Shown: piece after piece, positions 53,017 to 63,550 of the stretch
Numbering within the stretch: the stretch's first letter is position 1
Layout of the letters: every line of letters begins with the position of its first letter
Assembly: GCA_902362975.1 (NCBI GenBank)
Contig: CABIYO010000004.1
Coordinates: 4,918-68,917 of the forward strand
From: Caryophanales bacterium
Lineage (GTDB): Bacteria > Bacillota > Bacilli > Exiguobacteriales > Exiguobacteriaceae
Length of the DNA: 64,000 bases
Direction: 5' to 3'
Program-made: the position numbers and the translations under genes
Notes under the pieces: model-generated
What the model was told of the DNA's origin: nothing
Database searches by the model: none
Seen by the model: only the letters and a program-made list of their open reading frames with translations

Positions 53017-54324
53017 TTAAGGGTGAATTCGGTTTAATAAACGTGGGAACGGAATCGCTTCACGGATATGTTCAATTCCACTGATCCATGCGACTGTACG
53101 CTCGAGGCCAAGTCCGAATCCAGAGTGTGGGACCGAACCGTATTGACGAAGTTCAAGGTACCAATCATACGCATCCGTTTCGTCGAGACCTTCTTTGATG
53201 ATTTCTTCTTTTAGACGATCGTAGTCGTCCTCACGTTGAGATCCCCCGATGATTTCACCATATCCTTCTGGAGCAATCAAGTCCGCGCACAGAACGAGTT
53301 CTGGGTTCTCAGGGTCTACTTTCATATAGAACGGTTTGATTTCTTTTGGCCAATGCGTGATGAATACCGGCTGATCATGTGCGTTGGCAATCGCCGTCTC
53401 ATGAGGTGCACCGAAATCATCCCCGTATTCGATGTCGTCGAATCCTTCTGACTTCAAGAACTTGATGGCATCTTCGTAACGAACGCGTGGGAATGGCGCT
53501 TGTACTTGTGCCAATTTCTCAAGGTCACGTCCGAGCAGTTCCAATTCATTTTTACAGTTCGCAAGTGCCGACTGTGCAATGTATGAGACGTACTGCTCTT
53601 GAATCTCGAGGTTCTTGTCATGATCGACAAACGCCATCTCCGGCTCGATCATCCAGAACTCAATCAAGTGACGACGTGTTTTTGATTTCTCCGCACGGAA
53701 CGTCGGACCGAATGAGAATACTTTTCCGAAGGCCATCGCTGCGGCTTCCATGTACAATTGACCCGTCTGAGAAAGGTAGGCCGACTGACCGAAATAGTCT
53801 GTCTCGAACAATTCTGTCGTCCCTTCTGGTGCACTGCTCGTAAGGATTGGCGGATCGATTTTAACGAATCCTTCTTTGTTGAAGAATTCATACGTCGCAC
53901 GAATGATTTCGTTACGAACTTTCATAATCGCGTGTTGGCGACGTGAACGGAGCCATAAATGACGGTTGTCCATCAAGAATTCCGTTCCGTGTTCTTTCGG
54001 TGTGATTGGATAATCAACCGATTCCGCAATCACTTCTAAATCCGTCACTTCCAATTCAAATCCGAGTGGTGTACGTCCACCATCTGATTTGACATTACCC
54101 GTGACCCAAACCGACGTTTCTTGCGTAATCCCTTTGGCAAGTGTAAATAACTCTTCCGCTACATCAGCTTTTACAACGACTGCTTGAGCAAAACCGCTAC
54201 CATCACGTAATTGAAGGAAAGCAATCTTTCCACTTGAACGTTTGTTGGCAATCCACGCCCCTACACGGACAGATTGGCCTTCATAGTCTTTAAATTGGTT
54301 AATCGAAATAGTTGTCATGTTCAT
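53017..54324 (-). CDS. asnS: Asparaginyl-tRNA synthetase
   Basis: Class IIb synthetase that charges tRNA-Asn directly. An OB-fold anticodon-binding domain (about 15-100) precedes the catalytic domain, with motif 2 [19 protein letters not shown] and motif 3 [11 protein letters not shown]. The start is the ATG of MNMTTIS, six bases after AAAGG; other near ATGs are possible. The product has 435 residues. It is nine nucleotides after aspB, giving an aspartate-asparagine gene pair. Confidence 0.96.
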   Translation of the reverse strand: MNMTTISINQFKDYEGQSVRVGAWIANKRSSGKIAFLQLRDGSGFAQAVVVKADVAEELFTLAKGITQETSVWVTGNVKSDGGRTPLGFELEVTDLEVIAESVDYPITPKEHGTEFLMDNRHLWLRSRRQHAIMKVRNEIIRATYEFFNKEGFVKIDPPILTSSAPEGTTELFETDYFGQSAYLSQTGQLYMEAAAMAFGKVFSFGPTFRAEKSKTRRHLIEFWMIEPEMAFVDHDKNLEIQEQYVSYIAQSALANCKNELELLGRDLEKLAQVQAPFPRVRYEDAIKFLKSEGFDDIEYGDDFGAPHETAIANAHDQPVFITHWPKEIKPFYMKVDPENPELVLCADLIAPEGYGEIIGGSQREDDYDRLKEEIIKEGLDETDAYDWYLELRQYGSVPHSGFGLGLERTVAWISGIEHIREAIPFPRLLNRIHP

Positions 54325-54338
54325 TTCCATCCTTTCGC

Positions 54339-55529
54339 TTATCGAGCGCGCTTCGTAACGAAGTCTTCTACTCGATCGAGCGCTTCTAATACGCGTTTTA
54401 ATTCAGTTGCATAGGATAATCGTACGTAATCGTCTTGTCCGAAGCCAGAACCAGGCACGAGTGCCACATTTGCTTCTTCAAGAACAGCTTCACACCAAGC
54501 ATCGACGGTGTCATAGCCACTTTCCGTGGCCGCGACCTTCGCATTGGCATATAAGTAAAATGCACCTTGCGGCTTCAAACACGTGATGCCAGGAATTTTG
54601 ACGAGACGGTCATAGACGATTTCAAGTCGTTCCTCGAACGATTGACGCATCATTTCCACATCTTCTTGTGGTCCATTGTATGCCTCTACCGCAGCCGCTT
54701 GTGCGACAGATGTCGGGTTAGATGTCGAGTGTGAGGCCAAGTTCGTCATCGCCCCGATGATATTTGCATCCCCAACGGCATACCCGATTCGCCAACCTGT
54801 CATCGCGTGAGATTTCGAGACACCATTGATGATGATCGTGCGTTCACGCATATTCGGAATGGTCGCAATCGATACGAACGACGCATCACCGTAAATCAAT
54901 TTTTCATAAATCTCATCGCTGACGACGAGAAGATTGTGGCGAAGAACGACATCGGCGAGTGCCTGTAGCTCTTCTTTCGTATAAATCATCCCCGTCGGAT
55001 TGGATGGGCTGTTCAAGATGACGGCCTTCGTACGAGCAGTGATTGCACTCTCGAGTTGCGTTGGCGTCAATTTAAATGATGTCTCTTCATTCGTGTCGAC
55101 CAAGACAGGTTCCCCGTCCGCCAATTTGATTTGTTCCGGGTAACTGACCCAGTATGGGGCTGGGACAATCACTTCGTCCCCTTCATCTAGAATAGCTTGG
55201 AACAAAGCGTAAAGGGCATGTTTCGCACCCGAAGCCACCATCACCTCGTTGCGTTCGAACGACAATCCACTATCGCGTTTCGTCTTTTCAATGATGGCAT
55301 CTTTCAACGCGACTGTCCCGCCAGATGGCGTGTATTTTGTGTCTCCATCTCGAGCGGCTTGACAAGCAGCATCGATGATTCGTTCTGGTGTGTTGAAATC
55401 AGGTTCACCCGCGCCGAGACCAATGACATCTTTGCCTGAAGCTTTAAGTGCCTTCGCCTTAGCTGTAATCGCCAAGGTAGTCGATGGCGTGAGTTGTTTT
55501 ACACGTTTCGCTAATAGATGTTCCATCAT
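54339..55529 (-). CDS. aspB: Aspartate aminotransferase
   Basis: PLP enzyme that interconverts aspartate and oxaloacetate with glutamate. Motifs include [19 protein letters not shown] and the PLP Lys in [16 protein letters not shown]; the final Arg region is PGSGFG. It is the class I-gamma type (396 residues). Position between ypmB and asnS matches B. subtilis. Aspartate supply links to asnS and to panD in the same window. Confidence 0.95.
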   Translation of the reverse strand: MMEHLLAKRVKQLTPSTTLAITAKAKALKASGKDVIGLGAGEPDFNTPERIIDAACQAARDGDTKYTPSGGTVALKDAIIEKTKRDSGLSFERNEVMVASGAKHALYALFQAILDEGDEVIVPAPYWVSYPEQIKLADGEPVLVDTNEETSFKLTPTQLESAITARTKAVILNSPSNPTGMIYTKEELQALADVVLRHNLLVVSDEIYEKLIYGDASFVSIATIPNMRERTIIINGVSKSHAMTGWRIGYAVGDANIIGAMTNLASHSTSNPTSVAQAAAVEAYNGPQEDVEMMRQSFEERLEIVYDRLVKIPGITCLKPQGAFYLYANAKVAATESGYDTVDAWCEAVLEEANVALVPGSGFGQDDYVRLSYATELKRVLEALDRVEDFVTKRAR

Positions 55530-55546
55530 AATCCCCCTCTAATTCA

Positions 55547-56032
55547 TTACATTTGATCGGTCAATTGGACCCGTCGAATAAATTCTCCGGTCTGAAGCGT
55601 ATAGTACGAATACGTATAAGATGCATCCGCTTTCGTGACTACTTCGATGAGTGCCCGTTCGTCAAAACCAATCTTACAGCTGACCAGTTGTCCGCCTGTC
55701 TCCTCGACCGACTTCGAACAGACGTCAGTAGCGTCCACTTCACCGATTTCTCGTTGCTCGATCTCCAGCTTTTTATCCAATGGGACAAACCAAATGGACT
55801 TCCCGTGTACTTCTGGGAAGACGACATACGCCTCTGTCCCATTGAACAGTTCTCCCTGACCCACTCTCGCGTCTGGAGATTCTTCAGCCAATCGTGCCAT
55901 CGCCGTTTCGACGAGCTTTTCTTTTTGATTCTCTGTATGACCGATGGTGAATCGATACATCACACTAAAGACAAGGACGACACCAATCAGTGCCGCCAGT
56001 ATTGAGACGATCCATTTTGCTTTTTTGGTCAT
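55547..56032 (-). CDS. ypmB: YpmB, DUF5590 membrane-anchored protein
   Basis: A 161-residue protein with an N-terminal membrane helix (about 7-28) and an outward domain of the DUF5590/PepSY-like type. The gene order ypmA-ypmB-aspB supports the name. Two cysteines (VDATDVCSKS, LVSCKIG) might form a disulphide outside the cell. It overlaps ypmA by four bases. Function unknown. Confidence 0.9.
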   Translation of the reverse strand: MTKKAKWIVSILAALIGVVLVFSVMYRFTIGHTENQKEKLVETAMARLAEESPDARVGQGELFNGTEAYVVFPEVHGKSIWFVPLDKKLEIEQREIGEVDATDVCSKSVEETGGQLVSCKIGFDERALIEVVTKADASYTYSYYTLQTGEFIRRVQLTDQM

Positions 56033-56214
56033 TCTGTACGATAGATGGTGAAGACCATCTCTTCCTTCTTCGGATCATTCACTTTCTTCTCAAGTGACAA
56101 ACCGAACATTAAATCTTGACTCTTTAAGGTCCGATTCAGTAAGTCGACAATTTTGTAGACGTCCGCAGTCGGTTCGATGCGCACGCTCGCCAGCGTCTCA
56201 ATATTCGAGTTCAT
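56029..56214 (-). CDS. ypmA: YpmA, DUF4264 small protein
   Basis: A 61-residue cytoplasmic protein close to B. subtilis YpmA, with the conserved VRIEPTADVYKIVDLLNRTL and DLMFGLSLEKK. The ATG follows GGAGGAG. A TATAAT and a CGATAATATCG palindrome lie in the gap behind dinG, so a local promoter is possible. Function unknown. Confidence 0.92.
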   Translation of the reverse strand: MNSNIETLASVRIEPTADVYKIVDLLNRTLKSQDLMFGLSLEKKVNDPKKEEMVFTIYRTE

Positions 56215-56279
56215 ATTGACTCCTCCTCCAAAAACACTATACGTATCATTATAAAACGATAATATCGTGATGCCTAGCG

Positions 56280-59099
56280 TTATCTGTCATTTCGTGGCAC
56301 AGACTTTTCCTTCTCGTCTAAGAACAACTCTAACTCGGATAACGACGTTTCAAGCGTTCCTTCAATCCGGTCAACTTTAGGCAAGCTGTTGATGAACTGT
56401 TTGCCGTAACGTGTCGTCTCCACACGTCGGTCGAACACGAAGACGGCACCATAATCTCCTTTCGATCGAATCAATCGACCGACACCTTGTTTGAAACGAA
56501 TGACCGCTTGGGGCAGGGATAATTCAAAGAACGGTGATTTCCCCATCGCTTCAATTTTCTCAGAACGAGCTTGCATGATCGGCTGGTCGGGCGGTGCAAA
56601 CGGTAGTCTTACAATAACAAGGCATGTCAACGCCTCCCCCGGAATATCAACACCTTCCCAAAAGCTTGCTGTTCCAAAGAGAATCGATTGTTCCATCCGT
56701 TTGAACTGTTTCGTCAAGCGGCTACGCGAGCCACCGCTCACACCTTGTGCGAGAAGTGTATAAGACGGGTCAAGATGGTCTTTAACTTGTTCATAAGTGA
56801 GTCGAAGCAATTCGTTCGATGTGAACAAGACGAGCATCTTCCCTTTCGTCACGTTCGCGATTTGGACAATTGACTGTGCCGTCTGATCGACGAACTGAGG
56901 AAGCGGCACTTCATTGATCAACGGGAAGTCCGACGGTACAAACAGTTTGGCCTGGTCTTTGAAATTGAATGGTGACGGTAAGACGACTCTTCGGACCGGT
57001 TCTCCTTCTAATCCGAGGCGTCGTTCCATAAAGCTGAACTTCCCTGAGACCGTCATCGTCGCCGATGTTAAAATCGTTGGTCGCTTCTTAAACAGACGTT
57101 CGTGTAACAACGGTCCGATTTCGACGGGCTGCGTGTATACCGAGGTCAATTTCCGATTTCCTAAATTCAGTTCAACCCAGCTGACCGCATCATCGTCGTG
57201 CGTCAGCATCGTCTCATAGATGACACTCTCGAGTTCGCGCACGTCCCCAATCAACGTTTTTAAGTCACCGAGAAGGGCGCGCTGTTTGAACGTCATATGT
57301 TCTTTACGTTCATCGAGCAGTCGATGAAGATGTCGGAGTGACGTCCGCAACGTCCGCAATTTGTCCTCGAGTCGATTGGCCACTTCTCGAATTGGTCTAA
57401 ACGTTGGCGCTTCTCGCTCGAAACGAACTGTTTGTCGAGGCTCTTTTTTCTTACTTAACGATTGAAGGGACATCAGAAGATCTTCGAGTTCTTCCTCGAC
57501 CCGAGCAAGGGCCGAATCGATCTGTTGACTGAATGCCTCGGCCTCTTCGGTTACAGATGTCAAATCGGCTAGCTGGATGATGCGAGAATGAAATTTGCCA
57601 TCCGCTCCGTAGCCGAACCATTTGAAGAGGCGGTCAAATTGAATCGCATCAAATCTCACACCGAAATGATGAGAGGCCACTTCCTCGACTTGATGAGCCT
57701 CATCTAATATGAGAGGCGTGTCCGTCGGTAAAATGCCTGCCTGATGCTGTAAATCCGAGAACAGTAAGGCATGATTGGTCACAATCAGGTCCGCTTCTTT
57801 CGAGCGCAACACGGCTTTCGTGAAAAAATCACGGCTATACCATGGGTCGAACCGACCAAAGTCACTTGAAGCATCTGCTTGAATCAAGCGCTTGAACGAA
57901 GCAGGTCCTTGTGTCGCCGATCCCGGGAATGAGAGTTCCTCTAAGTCCCCGGTCTCGGTCTCAGTGAGCCAGACGAGCACCATCGCTTTACACATCGATG
58001 CCAACAGACCATCATTCGATTCGTCGAGCACCATCTCGAACTTGCGTAAATCGATATAATTGCGTCTTCCTTTCAACAACGTGAATTCAATCTCAGGAAA
58101 AATCTGACGAAGAACTGGTAAGTCTCGATTTAACAACTGTTCCTGCAATTGAATGGTATGCGTACTAATGACAACCGGACGTTTCGTCTCGAGGGCATGG
58201 TGGGCACTCGGAATCAAGTACGCAAGCGTCTTACCCGTTCCCGTACCCGCCTCGACTAATAATGTTTCCTCATCGTCTAGCGCTCTATAGACGTGACGCA
58301 TCATTTCGAATTGACTCTGTCTCGGTTCAAACTGATCAAACAGTGAAGGGAGCGTCTCTTCAATCGTCCGCAAAAGGAACGGCTCGAACGGTTCACGTTC
58401 TATCGCCGGAACGAAGGCATCTACCGGTCGTCGTAACGCAATTTTACGATGAATATCAAAACGGGTTTCGTCGTCTGGACGAATCCCGACTTCAAGGATG
58501 ATCTCATCGAGTAACGGTTCGATATGACTCGTCCATGATTCAGATAACTCTCGAAGTCGTTTCAGCGTCACCATCGGTAAATCGCGCAAACGATCGAGCA
58601 TCCGGATGAAGAGCTCGGCTGTCGCCTCAGCGTCACTGAGTGCCCGATGTGCGTCTGTATGTACGAGGTCAAACGTATCCGATAGCGCTTCTAACGCATG
58701 GCTCTCTAAAGTCGGATACAGGATACGGGCCAATTCGACAGTATCAATGGTTCTCCCTTGAAATGCAAGATAACCTGCTTGTTCAAGACTCTCGTTTAAA
58801 AAGGTTAAATCAAATGCGACGTTATGCGCGACAAATACCCGTCCATCTAGCATTTTCCAAATGTCGGGAATCACATCTTCAAATGTAGGTGCGTCACTTA
58901 CATCTTCGTCACTAATCGTTGTCAATTGCGTGATAAAAGGTGGGATTGGTCGACTCGGTCGAATCAAGGTGCTGTAGCGCTCTATCACTTCACCCTCTTG
59001 TACGACGACCGCAGCAAACTCAATCAGTTCATCTCCGGACTTAACGGAATGACCCGTTGTCTCTAAATCCACAATCACATACGTGTCCATAACATCCAT
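56280..59099 (-). CDS. dinG: DinG-family nuclease/helicase-like protein
   Basis: XPD-like protein with an N-terminal DEDDh exonuclease domain (about 1-170; IVDLETTG, AHNVAFD) and a helicase domain with Walker A EAGTGTGKT near 285 and DEAH near 465. The region where Fe-S DinG has four cysteines carries GRRNYIDLRK and a single Cys, so no cluster is expected. This matches the Firmicute form, in which S. aureus DinG acts mainly as a 3'-5' exonuclease. At 939 residues it is full length; the start could be three codons later. Confidence 0.93.
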   Translation of the reverse strand: MDVMDTYVIVDLETTGHSVKSGDELIEFAAVVVQEGEVIERYSTLIRPSRPIPPFITQLTTISDEDVSDAPTFEDVIPDIWKMLDGRVFVAHNVAFDLTFLNESLEQAGYLAFQGRTIDTVELARILYPTLESHALEALSDTFDLVHTDAHRALSDAEATAELFIRMLDRLRDLPMVTLKRLRELSESWTSHIEPLLDEIILEVGIRPDDETRFDIHRKIALRRPVDAFVPAIEREPFEPFLLRTIEETLPSLFDQFEPRQSQFEMMRHVYRALDDEETLLVEAGTGTGKTLAYLIPSAHHALETKRPVVISTHTIQLQEQLLNRDLPVLRQIFPEIEFTLLKGRRNYIDLRKFEMVLDESNDGLLASMCKAMVLVWLTETETGDLEELSFPGSATQGPASFKRLIQADASSDFGRFDPWYSRDFFTKAVLRSKEADLIVTNHALLFSDLQHQAGILPTDTPLILDEAHQVEEVASHHFGVRFDAIQFDRLFKWFGYGADGKFHSRIIQLADLTSVTEEAEAFSQQIDSALARVEEELEDLLMSLQSLSKKKEPRQTVRFEREAPTFRPIREVANRLEDKLRTLRTSLRHLHRLLDERKEHMTFKQRALLGDLKTLIGDVRELESVIYETMLTHDDDAVSWVELNLGNRKLTSVYTQPVEIGPLLHERLFKKRPTILTSATMTVSGKFSFMERRLGLEGEPVRRVVLPSPFNFKDQAKLFVPSDFPLINEVPLPQFVDQTAQSIVQIANVTKGKMLVLFTSNELLRLTYEQVKDHLDPSYTLLAQGVSGGSRSRLTKQFKRMEQSILFGTASFWEGVDIPGEALTCLVIVRLPFAPPDQPIMQARSEKIEAMGKSPFFELSLPQAVIRFKQGVGRLIRSKGDYGAVFVFDRRVETTRYGKQFINSLPKVDRIEGTLETSLSELELFLDEKEKSVPRNDR

Positions 59100-59156
59100 C
59101 CCATCTTTGGCACGCTCGTGCTTTCTGTCTGTTTCATCTTACCATAGAACGAATAA

Positions 59157-59189
59157 CGAAAAAACGGGGATGCCTTTGCCGACACCCCC
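59157..59189 (-). terminator. Terminator of panBCD
   Basis: Minus strand GGGGGTGTC and GGCATCCCC, nine pairs with two G-T, loop GGCAAA, then GTTTTTTC. Confidence 0.85.
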
Positions 59190-59196
59190 AAATCCT

Positions 59197-59580
59197 TTAC
59201 AAAATTGTATGAGCGATCTCTTCGTAAAGAAGTTGATCGACCTCATTTTGTTCGTTCAACACGGCTACTTTTGGACGATGTGTTTTCGCCTCTTCCGCTG
59301 TCATTTGACCGTACGCCATGATGATGACCACATCACCGACCTGGAAATGACGTGCTGCCGCACCGTTCAAACAAATCACGCCTGACCCACGTTCCCCTTT
59401 GATAACATACGTCTCGATACGAGCACCATTATGGTTGTTCGTAATGTGTACATGTTCATTCTCCATGATGCCGACCGCATCCATTAAATCCTCATCGATT
59501 GTAATCGAACCGACGTAGTGTAAGTTTGCTTCTGTCACGGTAGCTTTATGAAGCTTTGCGTGCATAAATGTACGAATCAT
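59197..59580 (-). CDS. panD: Aspartate 1-decarboxylase
   Basis: Pyruvoyl enzyme that makes beta-alanine for pantothenate. With the ATG at [13 protein letters not shown] it has 127 residues, and the self-cleavage site is Gly24-Ser25 (YVGSITID), as in the E. coli enzyme. An earlier ATG would shift this and has no proper spacing to AAGGG. It is the last gene of panB-panC-panD, five bases after panC. Confidence 0.95.
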
Positions 59581-59585
59581 TGGAT

Positions 59586-60419
59586 TCATCCCTTCTTCCA
59601 AATCACATTATCAATCAATCGAGCCCGTTCAAATTGAATGGCCACTGCTAACAAGAGTTCAGTCGAGTCGCTCGAGACGACACCGAGTGTCGGATAATCG
59701 ACAAGCTCGACGTAATCGATTTGACTGTTCGGAATCTCGTTCAAACGTTCAGTCAGCTGTCGTTTTACTTCATCAACTTGTTGACCTGCATCGAGCGCCT
59801 CTCGCGCCATCGTCAATGCGCTGAAGATCCGACTCGCCTCTACCGTTTCGACATCTGACAAGTAGACGTTTCGAGAAGATTTGGCTAGTCCTGTCTCCTC
59901 ACGAATAATCGGGCAGCGTCGAATCTCTACCGGTACGAAATAATCTCGGACATATCCTTCAATCAATGCCACTTGTTGGGCATCCTTTAAACCGAAATAA
60001 GCGCGTGTCGGTTGAACAAGGTTAAATAATTTCGAGACGATTGTCAACACACCATCAAAATGACCGGGACGACTCGCCCCACATAATACGTCCGCCCCGT
60101 GACGAACGGTCACTCGCGCCATATCAAGGGGATACATCGTCTCCGTCGTCGGATAGAACAGGACATCGACTCCCGCTTCACGTGCCAACTTCTCATCCCG
60201 TTCAAAGTCGCGGGGATAACGGTCGAGATCTTCATTCGGTCCGAACTGTGTCGGATTGACAAAAATACTCATGACGACGACGTCATTTTCCCGTCGCGCG
60301 TTTTCAACGAGGCTCATATGTCCTTCATGCAAATATCCCATCGTCGGCACGAACCCAATCGTTTGATCCGTTGGTAAAGCACTACGTAATTCTTCGACGG
60401 TCGATACAATCTTCATCAT
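59586..60419 (-). CDS. panC: Pantothenate synthetase
   Basis: ATP-dependent ligase that joins pantoate and beta-alanine. The nucleotidyl-transfer motifs [10 protein letters not shown] (HxGH) and [11 protein letters not shown] are present, and [13 protein letters not shown] is conserved. Length is 277. The first ATG overlaps the panB stop (ATGA) and follows GGAGG; a second ATG comes directly after it. Confidence 0.95.
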
Positions 60420-61249
60420 TTTCCTCCATACAACGAGTCGAGCAACGACTCATCCATTGTGAACGTATGACGTTCTTGTGGGAAGTGACCGTTCTTCGTC
60501 TCTTCGACATAAGAGCGGATGGCATCCGTCGCTACTTCATTCACGTCTGCATACGCTTGGACAAATTTAGGGAGACGGTCCACCCCATATTTCAATACGT
60601 CATGATAGACGAGCACTTGGCCGTCGACATCTGCACCTGCACCGATTCCGATGACAGGAATCGTCAACTCTTCTGCGATCCGTTTTGCCAGTTGATGAGG
60701 GACACACTCAAGAACGAGCATCTTCGCGCCAGCACGCTCCGCAGCCAAGCTGTCTTGAAGGAGTGCCTCGGCAGCCTCAAGAGATTTCCCTTGTACTTTA
60801 TATCCTTCTAGGACGCCAACAGATTGAGGGGTCAACCCTAGATGGGCGACACATGGCATGCCGATTTGTGTCAAACGCTCAATCGTCTGAAGCACGTCAC
60901 CGGCCCCTTCTAGTTTAATGGCGTCCGCACGACCTTCTTGGAATAAGCGCGATGCTGCCTGTAACGTTCGATCGAAGTCTCCGTGATATGACGCAAACGG
61001 CATATCCACCACAACGAACGTATGTTGTGCTCCTCGGCGTACGGCTTTCGAATGATGAAGCATGTCCTCCATCGTCACTGGAATCGTTGAATCATAACCA
61101 AGTACGACCATTCCGAGTGAATCACCTACTAAAATCAAATCGACCCCTGCCGATTCGGCAAGTTTGGCTGACGGATAATCATACGCCGTCAACATGACGA
61201 GCTTTTCCTGCTCGTTCATCTTTTTTAACAATGTAGTCATCGTGTGCAT
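60416..61249 (-). CDS. panB: 3-methyl-2-oxobutanoate hydroxymethyltransferase
   Basis: First committed step of pantothenate synthesis: adds the hydroxymethyl group from methylene-tetrahydrofolate to ketoisovalerate. Barrel enzyme with [11 protein letters not shown] (metal Asp), [12 protein letters not shown] and the catalytic Glu region [20 protein letters not shown] is typical. Length is 277. Start ATG follows GGAGGAGAAACAG. A structured leader of about 190 nucleotides precedes it. Confidence 0.95.
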   Translation of the reverse strand: MHTMTTLLKKMNEQEKLVMLTAYDYPSAKLAESAGVDLILVGDSLGMVVLGYDSTIPVTMEDMLHHSKAVRRGAQHTFVVVDMPFASYHGDFDRTLQAASRLFQEGRADAIKLEGAGDVLQTIERLTQIGMPCVAHLGLTPQSVGVLEGYKVQGKSLEAAEALLQDSLAAERAGAKMLVLECVPHQLAKRIAEELTIPVIGIGAGADVDGQVLVYHDVLKYGVDRLPKFVQAYADVNEVATDAIRSYVEETKNGHFPQERHTFTMDESLLDSLYGGK

Positions 61250-61288
61250 CTGTTTCTCCTCCTAAACGTGGAGACAGGAAAGAATAAA

Positions 61289-61317
61289 CGCCCTCTTACA
61301 CAGATGGCAAGAAGGCG
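61289..61317 (-). terminator. Terminator-like hairpin in the panB leader
   Basis: Minus strand CGCCTTCTT and AAGAGGGCG, nine pairs with one G-T, 11-base loop, then TTTATTCTTT. Either an attenuator of panBCD or the terminator of cca-birA. Confidence 0.6.
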
Positions 61318-61450
61318 CACGAAAAACAAATTCATGGTTTTCATGAGTTAGTGTCCTTCTGTCCCTGTCATAATGATCAAGGCAGACAACTGAATGTTGA
61401 CAGTCTGCAAGCGCGGTACACTTCAAAAATTGATAGCGTCCGACACATTA

Positions 61451-61479
61451 AGTATAGTCGATGGTCTCGCTTTCATCAA
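61451..61479 (-). promoter_or_regulatory. Promoter of panBCD overlapping the birA stop
   Basis: Minus strand TTGATG, 17 bases, TATACT. It lies upstream of the hairpin, leaving a leader of about 190 nucleotides. Confidence 0.6.
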
Positions 61480-62438
61480 TCATTCCACACTGCAATCTCA
61501 GCAGAATAGACCGGTTCGACCTTTCCATCCACTTCAAGTAGCAGCGCCCCCTCGTCCGAGATACCACGCATGACACCTGTTCGCGACGTCCGGGACCCAC
61601 TCAAGGTGACCGACTCATTTAAATAGGCGGCATGTTTCATCCAGTTCAAGCGAACCGGCACAAATCCCACGTCAAGGAACCGATCGTATTCGGTCTCGAG
61701 TTCTTCCAACAGTTCTGCCAATAACTCACTACGATGATACCGCGTCCCGGTCTCTAAATACAGGGAGGTCGCCCGGTGCGCCAACTCCGTCGGAATTTCA
61801 TCGCCGTTGACATTCATTCCGAACCCTAAAATGACGGCTTGGATGCGGTCACCTTCCGTTTGCATTTCTGTCAGAATGCCTCCGATTTTCTTACCATTTA
61901 GCAATAGATCGTTTGGCCATTTGATGGTCACGTCAAGGTCGCGCGCATTCAACGCTTTCGCAAACGCACTCGCCGCCATCAAGGTAAGCTTTGATGCGTC
62001 GCGAATGGGTAACTCCGGCCTTAAAATCACACTTGCCGCGATATTGACGTGCTTCGGATTGTACCAGTTGCGACCGAGTTGTCCGCGCCCTGCCGTCTGT
62101 TCCTCGCTCATCACGAGCGTCCCCTCTGGCACGTGTTGTTGCGCCAGCTCATGGGCGATTCGTTGTGTCGTGTCTATTTGGTCAAACGCATGGACGATTT
62201 GACCGAACCGTCCCTTCCGATATGACGCAAACGCCGGTTCATCGAATCGGTCACTTTGCTCAAGCAATTGATATCCTTTTCTTGGGATCGTATGAATCGC
62301 ATAGCCGTCTTGCTTAAGCGTTTCGATATGTTTCCAAATAGCGGTACGTGAAATATTTAATTGGCGTGCCAATTCTTGGCCACTCCATACTTCACCATCT
62401 TGTAATAGCGTCAGAACACGCCCGCGCGTTGAAGCCAT
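61476..62438 (-). CDS. birA: Biotin-protein ligase and biotin repressor BirA
   Basis: Attaches biotin to acetyl-CoA carboxylase and represses biotin genes. The N-terminal helix-turn-helix (GQELARQLNISRTAIWKHIE, about 20-39) is present, so this is the repressor class. Catalytic motifs are AGRGQLGRNW and KWPNDLLLNGKKIGGIL; a small C-terminal domain follows. At 320 residues it is full length. It starts inside the last 28 bases of cca. Confidence 0.95.
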   Translation of the reverse strand: MASTRGRVLTLLQDGEVWSGQELARQLNISRTAIWKHIETLKQDGYAIHTIPRKGYQLLEQSDRFDEPAFASYRKGRFGQIVHAFDQIDTTQRIAHELAQQHVPEGTLVMSEEQTAGRGQLGRNWYNPKHVNIAASVILRPELPIRDASKLTLMAASAFAKALNARDLDVTIKWPNDLLLNGKKIGGILTEMQTEGDRIQAVILGFGMNVNGDEIPTELAHRATSLYLETGTRYHRSELLAELLEELETEYDRFLDVGFVPVRLNWMKHAAYLNESVTLSGSRTSRTGVMRGISDEGALLLEVDGKVEPVYSAEIAVWND

Positions 62439-63550
62439 CGTTTCGCCTCCTCTTTCAATACTGTCTCATGGTTCGGTAACTCGTTTAAGATGACGCGTCG
62501 TTCGAGGTCGGCTAACAGATGCTTAATCGTTTCCCCTCGTGCCCCTAGCGCTAAGGCGTCCCGGCCGTTAAACTTTAACTCTTTCCGTGACGTCATCGGG
62601 AGAGACTGTTTCAGTTCACGGCTTCGGTCTCTCTCCCCGTTCATTCGGAAATAAGTGGAGAGCGTCTGTTCATCCGTCGCATAAATCGTCATCCGGTCAA
62701 GCCCTGTCTCACAGAGCTGTGCAAGTGTACGTGCCTCCCGTTTGATGGCGTTCGACCGTTTCCATGGTGACAGCCAGCCGTCATCCTGTGCATGATAGAG
62801 AAAGAGCGCCCACCCGCTGACCGCGTTCACAGGGGTCCGAGCGTCCTCTTGGACACGCTGCATCAGTTCGGTCGTCACGTTTGGTAAATGACGATGAATG
62901 CCGAGCTCGACCATCTCACCTAGCGCTTTCTTGTACGCAGGCCCCGTCAACAGTTTCTCAAATTCGATTGCGATACGTTCCATCGCAATCTGTTCGAGCT
63001 TATGACCGAGCCTGCTCGCCGCTTCCCTCAACTCGTCATGTAAGGTGAAGTCGAGCTGTGACATGAAGCGAAGCGCGCGCATGATGCGAAGCGCGTCCTC
63101 CCCGAACCGCTCAAACGGACTGCCGACTGTTCGGATGATTCTTTCCTCTAAATCATGTTGGCCACCGAATAAATCGACCACTCGCCCATCATGGAACGCC
63201 ATCGCGTTCATTGTGAAGTCCCTTCGTAATAGATCCTCTTCAAGCGACACCCCGAGTGCGACATGGTCCGGTCGTCTCGAATCCGAATATGATCCTTCTG
63301 AACGGAATGTCGTCACTTCGAACGGATGGTGGTCGAGAATGACCGTGACGGTCCCATGTTCAATACCGGTCGGAACCGACTTCGGGAACAGCGCCATCAC
63401 TTCCTCCGGAAAGAGGGACGTCGCCAAATCGATATCATCGGGCAGACTCCCGAGCACATAATCCCGAACAGCACCACCGACGATATACGCCTCGCCCCCA
63501 TGCTGTTCGATCGTGTCGATGATTTGTTTTGCGTATTCCCATTCTGTCAT
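62411..63550 (-). CDS. cca: CCA-adding tRNA nucleotidyltransferase
   Basis: Class II enzyme that adds or repairs the 3'-CCA of tRNAs without a template. The head domain shows VGGAVRDYVLG and the metal pair Asp39/Asp41 in DDIDLAT; RRDFTMNAMA and ERIAIEFEKLL are the neck motifs. Length 379 matches the Bacillus type. It overlaps bshA by four bases and birA by 28, the conserved Bacilli order. Confidence 0.95.
   Translation of the reverse strand: MTEWEYAKQIIDTIEQHGGEAYIVGGAVRDYVLGSLPDDIDLATSLFPEEVMALFPKSVPTGIEHGTVTVILDHHPFEVTTFRSEGSYSDSRRPDHVALGVSLEEDLLRRDFTMNAMAFHDGRVVDLFGGQHDLEERIIRTVGSPFERFGEDALRIMRALRFMSQLDFTLHDELREAASRLGHKLEQIAMERIAIEFEKLLTGPAYKKALGEMVELGIHRHLPNVTTELMQRVQEDARTPVNAVSGWALFLYHAQDDGWLSPWKRSNAIKREARTLAQLCETGLDRMTIYATDEQTLSTYFRMNGERDRSRELKQSLPMTSRKELKFNGRDALALGARGETIKHLLADLERRVILNELPNHETVLKEEAKRWLQRAGVF

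Noticed and set aside
46530..59100. LexA/DinR boxes before recU, mrfA and dinG
   Set aside because: No GAAC-N4-GTTC type site was found at the right place by eye; a weight-matrix scan could still find a weak one.
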